In this document: piece by piece, positions 1 through 6,436 of the stretch
Numbering within the stretch: the stretch's first letter is position 1
Layout: every line of letters starts with the position of its first letter
Source of the DNA: Pseudofrankia asymbiotica
GTDB lineage: Bacteria > Actinomycetota > Actinomycetes > Frankiales > Frankiaceae
Reading direction: 5' to 3'
DNA length: 7,820 nt
Assembly (NCBI RefSeq): GCF_001983105.1
Contig: NZ_MOMC01000049.1
Coordinates: 2,314 to 10,133, forward strand
The notes under the pieces: model-generated
What the model was told of the DNA's origin: nothing
Databases searched by the model: none
What the model saw: only the letters and a program-made list of their open reading frames with translations
Translations under genes and position numbers: made by a program

Positions 1-122
1 CTCGGTTTACCGACAAACCCAGCATCGACGCCAAGGCCAAGGCGGCCAACCTGGACTGCCCGGCCAGCGCCCCGACCAGGGCGACCGGATTCGGACAGGT
101 GGATCGCACAGCCAAGCCCTGA
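1..122 (+). CDS. C-terminal end of a plus-strand gene, probably a class A penicillin-binding protein (partial)
   Basis: An open frame enters from the left edge (first full codon at position 3) and ends at a TGA at 120-122, giving 39 residues rich in Lys, Ala and Pro, including the stretch NLDCPASAP. The fragment has no catalytic motif, so its family cannot be read from the sequence. The identification rests on synteny: in M. tuberculosis the gene just upstream of the GT87-type membrane protein and rpsF operon is ponA1, a bifunctional transglycosylase/transpeptidase, and such proteins often end in low-complexity Lys/Pro/Ala tails. Another reading frame through the edge stays open further, so even the frame is not certain. 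Codon use in this frame is GC-rich at third positions, as expected for a real gene here. Confidence 0.45.
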   Translation, partial: RFTDKPSIDAKAKAANLDCPASAPTRATGFGQVDRTAKP

Positions 123-235
123 CGGTCGTGAGTAGTGGTGACTGGAACCGGACCGTTCCTTGTGGATTGTGCACCTGCACGTCACGAAAAGGGCGTGCCA
201 GTCTGACGAAATTCGGAACGGTTGAGTGGGACTGA

Positions 236-262
236 GCATGGGTGAACTCGCCGTTCACATGC
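236..262. repeat. Inverted repeat / hairpin upstream of the small membrane-protein gene
   Basis: The arms GTGAAC (242-247) and GTTCAC (253-258) are exactly complementary around a 5-nt centre. They extend outward through GCAT (236-239) and ATGC (259-262) after a two-base bulge at 240-241, giving ten pairs. The element lies about 22 nt before the ribosome binding site of the gene starting at 300. It could be a leader hairpin, an operator, or part of the 3' end of the preceding transcript. No T-run follows it, so it is not a classic terminator. Confidence 0.35.
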
Positions 263-299
263 TGACCTTGGCCTTCTTAGAACCGGAGAAAGACACGGA

Positions 300-497
300 A
301 TGCTCACGACGGATGACATCGAGAATAACCTTAGGAATGCGGCGCCGATCTCCAGGTGGGATCTCGCGGCACCACCTGACTTTGTTCGGCGAATGCGTCT
401 TGACATAGATCGCCGGCGTCTCCGACGTCGACTGGCTGTCACAGTCATGATCGTTTGTGTCGCGTTTGCCCTGGTGGGATTTGCGGCGGTCTGGTAA
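300..497 (+). CDS. Small single-pass membrane protein, unknown function
   Basis: Encodes 65 residues. I do not recognise the family. The first 44 residues are hydrophilic and presumably cytoplasmic, with an acidic start (TTDDIENN) and a strongly basic stretch just before the membrane (DRRRLRRRL, 37-45). A single hydrophobic segment covers about 45-64 (AVTVMIVCVAFALVGFAAV), and the protein ends on Trp65 directly after it. The positive-inside rule puts the N-terminus in the cytoplasm. The start is supported by GGAGAAAG at 285-292 ahead of the ATG. GC content is about 57% by hand count, far below the flanking genes, and third positions are mixed, so this may be acquired or fast-evolving DNA. It lies between the putative penicillin-binding protein and the GT87 gene. 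The layout resembles a membrane-anchored regulatory peptide, but no specific function can be assigned. Confidence 0.6.
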   Translation: MLTTDDIENNLRNAAPISRWDLAAPPDFVRRMRLDIDRRRLRRRLAVTVMIVCVAFALVGFAAVW

Positions 498-625
498 TAG
501 GGGTCCGTTCCGCCGCTGCCGGGCAGCCAACGCGTCCCTGGTGGTGAGCAACCCGAAGCGACAGGTGAGCGAGGGTGTGTACCACAATAGGCGCATGACA
601 GCGGTGCGCGGATGAGGCGGCCCGG

Positions 626-2719
626 ATGACGCCGCCCGACGTGCCGGTCTCGGACCGGACGGCGACGATGATGACGGCGCGCGAGGCGGTACGAGATCGC
701 CCGACGGACGAGGCGGTGAGCCCGAGCCTCGAGGACCCGGTGGCGCGGGGCGCGAGCGAGCTCATCGGCGGGCCGCCGGGGCGGCATGCCGTGCTGCCCG
801 ACCGGCGGACCTGGTGGACGCCGGTGCGGGTGTTGCTCGCGCTGACGATCGTCGTCTGCGGCCTTGGCTACGCGCAGAAGTCGACCTGCCGCGACACCCG
901 GAACTGGACGCACGAGTACCAGTACACGCGGATGTGCTACTCGGACGTCGTCGCGCTCTACTCGCAGGAGGGCCTGAAGGACGGCAAGGTCCCCTTCCTG
1001 GACTACCCGACCGAGTACCCGCCGCTGATCGGCGCGACCATGGAAGTGGTCGCCGCCGTATCGCATATCGCTCCGCCGCAGAAGCCGGTCTACCGGACCG
1101 AGAACGGCGAGCAGGTCATCGACCACTGGACCATCGACGCCCGCTCCGCGCTGTTCTACGACCTGACCGCGCTGCTCTTCCTCTGCTTCGCGGTCGTCGC
1201 GGTCGTCGCCGTCGCCAAGACCGCCGGGAGGCGGCGGGTCTGGGACGCGGCGCTGTTCGCGCTCGCGCCGACGATGGTGCTGCACCTGCTGACGAACTGG
1301 GACATCGTCGCGGTCGCGTTCGGGGCCGTGGCCATCTACGCCTGGTCCAGACGGGCGCCGGTGGCCGCCGGCATCCTGCTCGGCCTCGGGGTGGCCACCA
1401 AGCTCTACCCGGTGTTCTTCCTGGTCGCGATCGGTGTGTTGTGCCTGCGTACCGGCCAGCTGCGCGCCTTCGGCCGCGCGGTCGCCGCCACCGCGGTGAC
1501 CGTCGCCGCCGTCGTGCTGCCGACGTACCTCGTCGCCGGCTACTTCACCGGTGACCACCGGACGCACGGCGGCATCCTGTCGTCGCTGGGGTCCGGTGGC
1601 TGGTTCGGCATGCTCGACGGGCATGCCGACGGTGCCCAGAACGCGGTGGCGCGCTTCATCGACCTCAACGAGCATCGCCCCGCCGACTGGGACTCGCTCG
1701 CGTTCGCCGTGCAGTGGCTGGCCGGTGCGTATGACCCGGGTTGGTTCGGCGGCCCGCATCTGATCGTCATCGTGCTGGCCACAGTCGGCCTCGCCGCCGT
1801 CACCGCCGGCCCGTGGGTACGCGCGCGCTGGGCCGAGGCGGGGGACGACGACGCGGCGCGGGACGCGTCCGGCGGCACGGGCGGCGCCTCGACAGGCATG
1901 ATCGACGGCGTCCGCGGGACCACGCTGGCCGTGGGCGCCGCCGGCTGGCTGGTCGTGGTCGTCGTCACGCCGGTCCTGCTGACGGCGGTGCGCGACCACG
2001 GCATACCGGTGTCGGTGCTGAACGCCATCACGATGGTCGCGCTGCTCGCCGCGATCGCCGCGATCGCCGCGCTGTGCTGGTTCGCGCCGCGTCGCCCGCG
2101 CCTGCCGCAGGTCCTGTTCCTGCTCGTCGTCGCGTTCCTGGTGACCAACAAGGTGTTCTCGCCGCAGTACACGCTGTGGCTGCTGCCGCTGTACGCGCTG
2201 GCGAGGCCCAGGTGGCGTGCCTTCCTGGTCTGGCAGGCCGCCGAGGTCTACCTGCTGTTCATGCGGTTCATGCACTTCATCTACAACGACACCAATGGCG
2301 TGCGCGGGGTCTCCCGCGGCTGGTTCGTCGGCGCGGTCGCGCTGCGTGACCTTGTGCTGCTGGTGCTCGCGGGCCTGATCGTCCGCGAGATCCTGCGTCC
2401 CGAGCTTGACGTCGTGCGGGCCAGCGGCGTGGACGACCCGGCCGGCGGTGTGCTGGACGGAGCCGCCGACGTGTTCGGCCCATATCGGCGGCCGACGCGG
2501 CGGGTCCTCGTCGGTGAGGTCATCGCCGACCCGTCCGGGTCCGGTGACCTCTGGGCGGATGCCGCGTCGGACGCGGCGCCGGACGTGGCGACGGGCGCCG
2601 ACGAGCGCGGGCGACCCGACGAAGGCGGAGGCGGCGGCGCCAGCGGCCCGCCCGACGAGGACATTCTGGAGCCGGGCGCGTTGTTCCGGCCGCGCCGGGC
2701 TGATCCCGAACCCCAGTGA
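626..2719 (+). CDS. GT87-type polytopic membrane glycosyltransferase (DUF2029 family)
   Basis: A 697-residue integral membrane protein of the GT-C fold type, family GT87, whose known members use polyprenyl-phosphate mannose or arabinose to extend envelope glycans outside the membrane. An N-terminal cytoplasmic tail (1-62) precedes the first membrane helix (66-84). A large loop follows with the family signature CYSDVVALY (104-112) and VPFLDYPTEYPPL (122-134); acidic residues here are candidate catalytic sites. Further helices lie near 178-198, 206-240, 244-272, 284-306, 378-397, 432-454, 462-486, 493-525, 531-551 and 567-588. NWDIVAV (224-230), ATKLYPVFF (257-265) and FSPQYTLWLLPL (511-522) fit the family. 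A hydrophilic Asp/Gly/Pro-rich tail of about 100 residues ends the protein. The ATG follows GAGG (614-617) at good spacing, and an in-frame stop at 596-598 rules out a longer start. It corresponds in position to M. tuberculosis Rv0051. The sugar and acceptor are unknown. Confidence 0.85.
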   Translation: MTPPDVPVSDRTATMMTAREAVRDRPTDEAVSPSLEDPVARGASELIGGPPGRHAVLPDRRTWWTPVRVLLALTIVVCGLGYAQKSTCRDTRNWTHEYQYTRMCYSDVVALYSQEGLKDGKVPFLDYPTEYPPLIGATMEVVAAVSHIAPPQKPVYRTENGEQVIDHWTIDARSALFYDLTALLFLCFAVVAVVAVAKTAGRRRVWDAALFALAPTMVLHLLTNWDIVAVAFGAVAIYAWSRRAPVAAGILLGLGVATKLYPVFFLVAIGVLCLRTGQLRAFGRAVAATAVTVAAVVLPTYLVAGYFTGDHRTHGGILSSLGSGGWFGMLDGHADGAQNAVARFIDLNEHRPADWDSLAFAVQWLAGAYDPGWFGGPHLIVIVLATVGLAAVTAGPWVRARWAEAGDDDAARDASGGTGGASTGMIDGVRGTTLAVGAAGWLVVVVVTPVLLTAVRDHGIPVSVLNAITMVALLAAIAAIAALCWFAPRRPRLPQVLFLLVVAFLVTNKVFSPQYTLWLLPLYALARPRWRAFLVWQAAEVYLLFMRFMHFIYNDTNGVRGVSRGWFVGAVALRDLVLLVLAGLIVREILRPELDVVRASGVDDPAGGVLDGAADVFGPYRRPTRRVLVGEVIADPSGSGDLWADAASDAAPDVATGADERGRPDEGGGGGASGPPDEDILEPGALFRPRRADPEPQ

Positions 2720-4032
2720 GACCCCTGCGCCCGCGGGATCCGATGAGTCCGCGGGATTCCATGAGTGCGCCTGGTGCGCCTGGTGCGCCTGGTGCGCCTG
2801 GTGCGCCTGGTGCGCCGGGTCCGCCTGGTCCGCCTAGTGCGGAGAGTCGGGTGAGTCCGCCCGGCCCGGTGAGTTCACTGGCACGGCTGGCGTCGTCCGC
2901 GAGCGACCTGTGGGCCCGGCTGCCTGAGGCGGCGCGGGCGACGCTGCCGCTGTGGTTCGCCAGCCGGGTGGCGGTCGCGCTGCTGTCGCTGGCCGCCGCG
3001 CGGGTCGCGGTCGAGGGCGCGATGGGCAAGGTGCCCACGTTCACCGAGCTGTGGGACCGCTGGGACGTCGGCCTGTTCACCAAGGTCGCGCACTACGGCT
3101 ACGTCTCGCCGCGCTACTCCGACAAGACCGAGGTCGACTTCCCCGCCTTCCCGCTCGCGATCCGGCTGGTCCATTTCGTCGTGCCGAACTGGATCATCGC
3201 GGGACTGATCGTGGTGTTCCTGGCCGGAGCGGTCGCGTCGGCGGCGATCTGGCGGCTGGCCGCGGACGACGGCGGCCCCGCCGCCGGCCGCGCGGCGGTG
3301 CTGGCGATGATCTTCGCGCCGTACGCCGTGTTCCTGTTCGCCGGCTACTCCGAGGCGCTGTTCCTGGCGTTCGCGAGCACCTCGTGGCTCGCGGCCCGGC
3401 GCGAACGATGGTGGCTCGCCGGTGCGCTCGCCGCCTGCGCCACCGGGACCCGGGTCACCGGCATCCCGCTGTGGTGTGGGCTGGTCGTCCTGTACGTCGT
3501 CGAACGCCGGCGGATCGGCGCGCCGGTGCTGGCGCGGCCGGCGCTGTCACTGGCGCTCCCGCCCCTGCCGGTGTTCGGCTTCCTCTGGTACCTGCATGGC
3601 AAGACCGGGGAATGGAACGCCTACACGGCCGCGATGCGCGAGGGCTGGCACCGCTGGGTCGACTGGCCATGGTCGGGCTGGAGCACGACCTGGGGGTCGG
3701 CCTTCCCCGGGGCGGACGGCTCGACGACCTTCACCTGGTTCTGGCGGGCGGAGCTGCTCGCCGTCGTCCTGGGCGTCGTGGTGACGATCGCGTTGCTGTA
3801 CAGCCGCCGGTGGGCGGAGGCGACGTTCGTCGGCACGGCGACGCTCCTGATGGCCGCGACCAACTACTACGCCTCGGGCGTGCGCACGATGTTGGTCGCG
3901 TTCCCGGTCTACCTGCTGTTCGCGCGGCTCGCCGCTCGGTTTCCGAGGGCGGCGCCCGCCTACCTGTGGCTGTCCGGTCCGGTGATGGCCGTCTTCGTGG
4001 TCGCCTTCACCCAGGGACGCTGGGTCGACTGA
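2716..4032 (+). CDS. PIG-V-like membrane mannosyltransferase with a collagen-like N-terminal repeat
   Basis: Encodes 438 residues from a GTG that overlaps the stop of the GT87 gene (GTGA), so the two are probably translationally coupled. The protein resembles the PIG-V/GPI mannosyltransferase type of GT-C enzymes. Matching features are RWDVGLFTKVAHYGY (116-130) after the first helix (about 79-99), FPAFPL (142-147), GYSEALFLAF (210-219) and ATGTRVTGI (242-250). Membrane helices follow near 158-179, 193-224, 232-262, 276-292, 345-362, 370-384, 390-405 and 415-431. By family it would move mannose, or a related sugar, from a polyprenyl-phosphate donor to an extracytoplasmic acceptor. Residues 17-41 are low complexity, with Gly-Ala-Pro and Gly-Pro-Pro triplets not expected in the family. 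ATG codons at 2743 and 2761 are alternative starts, and the true start could even lie after the repeat (GTG at 2851). The family is fairly certain; the substrate is not. Confidence 0.8.
   Translation: MRPLRPRDPMSPRDSMSAPGAPGAPGAPGAPGAPGPPGPPSAESRVSPPGPVSSLARLASSASDLWARLPEAARATLPLWFASRVAVALLSLAAARVAVEGAMGKVPTFTELWDRWDVGLFTKVAHYGYVSPRYSDKTEVDFPAFPLAIRLVHFVVPNWIIAGLIVVFLAGAVASAAIWRLAADDGGPAAGRAAVLAMIFAPYAVFLFAGYSEALFLAFASTSWLAARRERWWLAGALAACATGTRVTGIPLWCGLVVLYVVERRRIGAPVLARPALSLALPPLPVFGFLWYLHGKTGEWNAYTAAMREGWHRWVDWPWSGWSTTWGSAFPGADGSTTFTWFWRAELLAVVLGVVVTIALLYSRRWAEATFVGTATLLMAATNYYASGVRTMLVAFPVYLLFARLAARFPRAAPAYLWLSGPVMAVFVVAFTQGRWVD
2731..2766 (+). repeat. Imperfect 18-bp tandem duplication at the start of the mannosyltransferase gene
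   Basis: The stretch CCGCGGGATCCGATGAGT (2731-2748) is followed directly by a near copy, CCGCGGGATTCCATGAGT (2749-2766). Each copy contains an in-frame ATG AGT, so the duplication supplies two alternative start codons. It abuts the 9-bp repeat tract. Confidence 0.6.
2767..2838 (+). repeat. 9-bp tandem repeat encoding Ala-Pro-Gly triplets
   Basis: Five perfect units of GCGCCTGGT (2767-2811) are followed by three degenerate units (GCGCCGGGT, CCGCCTGGT, CCGCCTAGT), eight in all over 72 bp. Read in the gene's frame they give Gly-Ala-Pro and Gly-Pro-Pro triplets, a collagen-like pattern. The unit length is a multiple of three, so copy-number change by slippage would keep the frame. Confidence 0.9.
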
Positions 4033-4042
4033 CGGGTCCTGT

Positions 4043-4054
4043 CTCGCCGGCGAG
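4043..4054. other. 12-nt palindrome between convergent genes
   Basis: CTCGCCGGCGAG is an exact palindrome in the 40-nt gap between the stop of the mannosyltransferase gene (4032) and the stop of the minus-strand gene (4073). It could form a short stem in transcripts from either side and so help end both, but there is no T-run on either flank and the stem would be only about four pairs. Treat it as a weak terminator candidate. Confidence 0.2.
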
Positions 4055-4072
4055 CGTGCCTGTCGGGGCCGA

Positions 4073-4480
4073 TCAAGGTAGGTCAGGCTGGCCGGGCGCC
4101 GGCGAGCCGCTGGCGCGAGCCGGTCTCGGTGCCACCGCGGGCAGCGCCACCGCGGGCAGCCGTTTCGGCGGCGGAGGCCGCGTCGCCGGCCCGCGGGTCG
4201 GACCGGGCGCGGGCGCGGCGGACGGTGGCGGCGGCACGACGGCCACCGTCGACGCCGGATGCCGGGCGAACCGCCCCGAGGCGTCGGGGCCGGCGTTCGC
4301 CGGTGCCAACGCGCCACCGGCCACCAGGACGAACCCGACGACGACGGCTCCGGCGAGCAGCGCGGCCGCGGCCTGTGCCGAGTGCGGCATCACCGGCGTC
4401 TCGTCCTCGGCGGGTGCCGGACGCGCCCGGTGTGCCGGACGCGCCCGGTGTGCCGGACGCGCCCGGTGGGAGGTCGCCAC
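4073..4480 (-). CDS. Hypothetical single-pass membrane protein with Pro/Ala-rich outer domain
   Basis: Encodes 135 residues with the start used here. I do not recognise a family. The N-terminus has three exact copies of HRARPA (basic, presumably cytoplasmic), then an acidic patch (AEDETP). One membrane helix lies at about 35-59 (AQAAAALLAGAVVVGFVLVAGG). The remaining 75 or so residues are Pro/Ala-rich and probably outside the cell. The start is uncertain. AAGGAG on the minus strand (4497 down to 4492) overlaps a GTG at 4492-4490, too close to serve it, whereas the in-frame GTG at 4480-4478 is 11 nt away. GTG/ATG at 4393-4388 would drop the repeat. The clear hydrophobic helix and GC-rich third positions favour this frame over the overlapping Arg-rich plus-strand frames. 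The gene is convergent with the glycosyltransferase pair and divergent from the next gene. Confidence 0.55.
   Translation of the reverse strand: MATSHRARPAHRARPAHRARPAPAEDETPVMPHSAQAAAALLAGAVVVGFVLVAGGALAPANAGPDASGRFARHPASTVAVVPPPPSAAPAPGPTRGPATRPPPPKRLPAVALPAVAPRPARASGSPAPGQPDLP
4414..4467. repeat. Three exact 18-bp tandem repeats
   Basis: The unit GTGCCGGACGCGCCCGGT occurs three times in a row (4414-4431, 4432-4449, 4450-4467) with no mismatch. On the minus strand it encodes His-Arg-Ala-Arg-Pro-Ala three times near the start of the hypothetical membrane protein. Perfect identity suggests recent expansion. Confidence 0.9.
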
Positions 4481-4499
4481 CGCCGTAGCCACTCCTTAC

Positions 4500-4522
4500 C
4501 CGCGTCGTCTTTCCGCGTCGTC
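4500..4522. repeat. Spaced 10-bp direct repeat between divergent genes
   Basis: CCGCGTCGTC occurs at 4500-4509 and again at 4513-4522, a 13-nt period, just upstream of the ribosome binding site of the minus-strand gene. It lies in the region that must hold the promoters of the two divergent genes, so it could be a regulator site. No clear -10 or -35 box was found beside it. In DNA this GC-rich, chance repeats are common. Confidence 0.3.
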
Positions 4523-4686
4523 CCGGCCGCGCGTGCCGGCGTCGCGCGGACGGTAACTCACGGTGACGGTCATCGCCGGGAGCGCCGGGTACGCGAGTGG
4601 TCCGGGAGCCATCGGTCGGAGGGCGCGCCCCGCCGATAGGGCCACGACGAGGCGGATCGTGCCGCGAGTGCGCCAGGATGGGGACG

Positions 4687-5163
4687 ATGAGTACAGGCGG
4701 CGACCCAGAAGGCCGCCCGGCTGGCGGCGCCGACGCCCAGACGGGTGCCCCTGTCGGCGGTGCCGACGGGCGGGACATCCACGATTCGGCTGCCCACGGG
4801 CGCGGGCTGACCGGTGCGACGTCCGGCGAGCCTGGCACGGTCGACGCGCCCGCCGGCACGCCTGGCCAAGCCGCCCAGGCCGGCCGGACCGGCCCGGCTG
4901 GCGACGGCGAACGGGCCTCGAACGCGCTGGCCTATCCGCTTGCCGGCGGGGCGGCCGCCGCGGTGTTGTGCGTCATCGTGCTGGCGGCCGTCGACCCGTC
5001 TCCCGGACGGCACCTGCGCGGTCTGCTCGTCCTGCTCGCGCTCGTCGGTCTGCTCGCGGTCGCCTGGGGGTGGGCGCGCACGGTGTGGCACGGGCCGGTG
5101 GCGGACCGCCAGCCCGCCGGCCGCGGTGACCTGTCCGGCGGGGCCGGCGAGCACGTCGAGTAA
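4687..5163 (+). CDS. Hypothetical protein with two membrane segments
   Basis: Encodes 158 residues; the family is not recognised. Residues 1-78 are hydrophilic, Gly/Ala/Asp-rich and probably disordered. Two hydrophobic segments follow, at about 82-102 ([21 protein letters not shown]) and 112-130 ([19 protein letters not shown]), joined by a short loop with PSPGRHLR. A polar tail ends the protein, so both termini are probably cytoplasmic. The ATG at 4687 is preferred because AGGA at 4675-4678 is spaced 8 nt from it. The in-frame ATG at 4678 overlaps that site, and a GTG at 4597 would add a poorly supported Arg-rich leader. The gene lies just upstream of rpsF in the same direction, where actinomycetes often carry small conserved membrane proteins. 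With a 199-nt gap to rpsF it could be co-transcribed with it, but nothing shows this. Confidence 0.65.
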   Translation: MSTGGDPEGRPAGGADAQTGAPVGGADGRDIHDSAAHGRGLTGATSGEPGTVDAPAGTPGQAAQAGRTGPAGDGERASNALAYPLAGGAAAAVLCVIVLAAVDPSPGRHLRGLLVLLALVGLLAVAWGWARTVWHGPVADRQPAGRGDLSGGAGEHVE

Positions 5164-5362
5164 GCTCAACGCGGCACGGTGCTCGTCCTATGGCGGACGC
5201 CGTCGGCACGTTCTTCTCCGCGGCCCACCATGGGTTCCAGTACCAGGGATGTTCCAGTACCGGGACGTAGCAGTAGGGCGCGGAACCAGGAACGCGCATC
5301 ATTTTCCCTCCTGCCACGGGCGAAGCCCGTGGCCGCCGAGTCCACAGGAGGTGGGTTCAGCC
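5164..5362 (+). promoter_or_regulatory. Leader region of the rpsF operon
   Basis: A 199-nt non-coding stretch separates the two-helix membrane protein from rpsF. It contains a direct repeat of GTTCCAGTACC (5234-5244 and 5251-5261), a strong hairpin (5313-5333) and the rpsF ribosome binding site AGGAGGTG (5346-5353). The operon promoter should lie here or further upstream, but I could not pick a convincing -10/-35 pair. In many bacteria the rpsF leader carries an RNA site bound by the S6:S18 complex for feedback control. I do not see a clear match to that motif. Confidence 0.5.
5313..5333 (+). promoter_or_regulatory. Perfect 9-bp hairpin before the rpsF ribosome binding site
   Basis: GCCACGGGC (5313-5321) and GCCCGTGGC (5325-5333) pair without mismatch around a GAA loop. 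The closing sequence GCGAAGC is known as an unusually stable mini-hairpin. It ends 12 nt before AGGAGGTG. No T-run follows, so it is better explained as a leader structure affecting translation, stability or processing than as a simple terminator. The loop lacks the CCG expected of the S6:S18 site. Confidence 0.6.
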
Positions 5363-5689
5363 TTGGCACGTCACTACGAGCTGATGGTCATCCTCGATCC
5401 AGATCTTGAGGAGCGCACCGTCGCGCCGTCCCTCGACCAGTTCCTCTCCGTCGTCCGCAATGGCGGCGGCGCGGTGGAGAAGGTCGACGTGTGGGGCCGC
5501 CGCCGGCTCTCCTACGAGATCCGTAAGAGCCACGAGGGCATCTACGCCGTCATCGATCTGCACGCCGAGCCGGACGTCGTCGCCGAGCTCGACCGTCAGC
5601 TCACGCTCAACGAGTCGGTTATCCGCACCAAGGTCATCCGACTGCCCGAAGCGAAGAAGCCGCGCGCCGCCCGTCGGCCGGCCGCCTGA
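5363..5689 (+). CDS. rpsF: 30S ribosomal protein S6
   Basis: S6 sits on the platform of the 30S subunit, where it pairs with S18 on the central domain of 16S rRNA. The 108-residue product begins [20 protein letters not shown] and contains [13 protein letters not shown] (41-53), GIYAVIDL (59-66) and [14 protein letters not shown] (82-95), all typical of actinobacterial S6. The last 13 residues are a basic Ala/Arg/Lys tail. The start is a TTG at 5363. AGGAGGTG at 5346-5353 is spaced 9 nt from it, and the first residues then match the family. An in-frame GTG at 5351 lies inside that ribosome binding site and is unlikely. It is the first gene of a four-gene operon, 28 nt before ssb. Use of TTG may hold down initiation. 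Confidence 0.97.
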   Translation: MARHYELMVILDPDLEERTVAPSLDQFLSVVRNGGGAVEKVDVWGRRRLSYEIRKSHEGIYAVIDLHAEPDVVAELDRQLTLNESVIRTKVIRLPEAKKPRAARRPAA

Positions 5690-5717
5690 CACATCCGCGG
5701 GACAGGGGGTACATCCC

Positions 5718-6377
5718 ATGGCCGGTGAGACCGTCATCACTGTCGTCGGCAATCTGACCAGCGACCCGGAGCTCCGATTCACCGCGAACGGGGCGGCTGT
5801 CGCGAGCTTCACGGTCGCATCCACGCCGCGCACGCTCGACCGGGCCACCAACGAGTGGAAGGACGGCGAACCGCTGTTCCTGCGCTGCTCGATCTGGCGG
5901 CAGGCGGCCGAGCACGTCGCGGAGTCGCTGACCAAGGGCGCTCGCGTCATCGTCCAGGGTCGGCTCAAGCAGCGCTCGTTCGACACCCGCGAGGGCGACA
6001 AACGTACTGTCATCGAGCTTGACGTCGATGAGATCGGCCCGTCGCTGCGATACGCGACCGCCAAGGTCGTCCGCGCGGCGCGCGGCGGCGGTGCCGGCGG
6101 TGGCGGTGGCTACGACGGCCCGCCGGACGGCGGATACCGCGGTGGTGGTGGTGGTGGTGCCGGCGGTAACGGCGCCAGCGGTGGCTACAGCGGCGGTGGT
6201 GCCGGCGGTGCCGGTGCCGGTGCCGGTGCCGGTGCCGGTAGCGCCGGCGGTGGCAGTGGTTACCGCGGCGGTGCTGGCGGTGGCTCCTCCTCCTCCGGGG
6301 GCGGCTACTCCGGCGGCGCCGTCGACGACCCCTGGTCGCAGCCGGCCGGCGGATACTCCGACGAGCCGCCCTTCTAG
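5718..6377 (+). CDS. ssb: Single-stranded DNA-binding protein
   Basis: SSB coats single-stranded DNA as a tetramer during replication, repair and recombination and recruits partners through its acidic C-terminal tip. The 219-residue protein has an OB fold at about 1-112, with [16 protein letters not shown] (7-22), [18 protein letters not shown] (54-71), [16 protein letters not shown] (73-88) and the actinobacterial [16 protein letters not shown] (98-113). Residues 121-200 form a disordered linker that is 46/80 Gly, including an Ala-Gly run. The tip is [17 protein letters not shown], ending in the acidic-Pro-Phe pattern bound by partners. AGGGGG (5704-5709) stands 8 nt before the ATG. Its place between rpsF and rpsR is conserved in bacteria and couples SSB supply to ribosomal protein synthesis. 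This is the main, essential-type SSB, since it has the full acidic tip and the operon context. Confidence 0.97.
   Translation: MAGETVITVVGNLTSDPELRFTANGAAVASFTVASTPRTLDRATNEWKDGEPLFLRCSIWRQAAEHVAESLTKGARVIVQGRLKQRSFDTREGDKRTVIELDVDEIGPSLRYATAKVVRAARGGGAGGGGGYDGPPDGGYRGGGGGGAGGNGASGGYSGGGAGGAGAGAGAGAGSAGGGSGYRGGAGGGSSSSGGGYSGGAVDDPWSQPAGGYSDEPPF
6207..6240 (+). repeat. 6-bp tandem repeat in the ssb linker
   Basis: Five exact GGTGCC units (6207-6236) plus a partial sixth encode alternating Gly and Ala in the SSB linker. A run of GGT codons lies upstream at about 6141-6158. Unit length keeps the frame, so the linker can vary in length between strains. Confidence 0.85.
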
Positions 6378-6436
6378 CCCTGTTCGTGGTGCCCAGGCGT
6401 TCGGGCCAGGGCGCGCCGACCCGGCTGACCCTGCCC

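Noticed and set aside
161..169. TGTGGATTG as a further DnaA box near the left end
   Set aside because: Reads CAATCCACA on the minus strand, two mismatches at the most selective 5' positions, and stands alone.
226..408. A 60-codon frame overlapping the start of the small membrane-protein gene
   Set aside because: It overlaps in another frame, has no good ribosome binding site and no recognisable features; the frame starting at 300 has both a site and a membrane helix.
558..588. Possible promoter before the GT87 gene (GCGACA and CACAAT)
   Set aside because: Each box matches only four of six consensus bases and the spacing is 19 nt, no better than chance.
182..2275. A 697-codon open frame on the minus strand across the GT87 gene
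   Set aside because: Its product is a monotonous Arg/Gln/Asp/His-rich sequence with no membrane segments or motifs, while the plus strand encodes a clear polytopic protein with family signatures. Long antisense frames are usual in very GC-rich DNA; the identical length is chance.
2767..2838. Short tandem repeats that might be taken for a CRISPR array
   Set aside because: Units are 9 bp with no spacers and are in frame within a gene; there are no cas genes.
2952..4556. A 534-codon plus-strand frame running through the mannosyltransferase gene and beyond
   Set aside because: It is an Arg/Gly/Ala-rich shadow in another frame of a gene whose own frame shows helices and PIG-V motifs.
5189..5302. 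Candidate -10/-35 boxes in the rpsF leader (TATGGC, CATCAT)
   Set aside because: No partner hexamer at acceptable spacing could be found, so no promoter was called.
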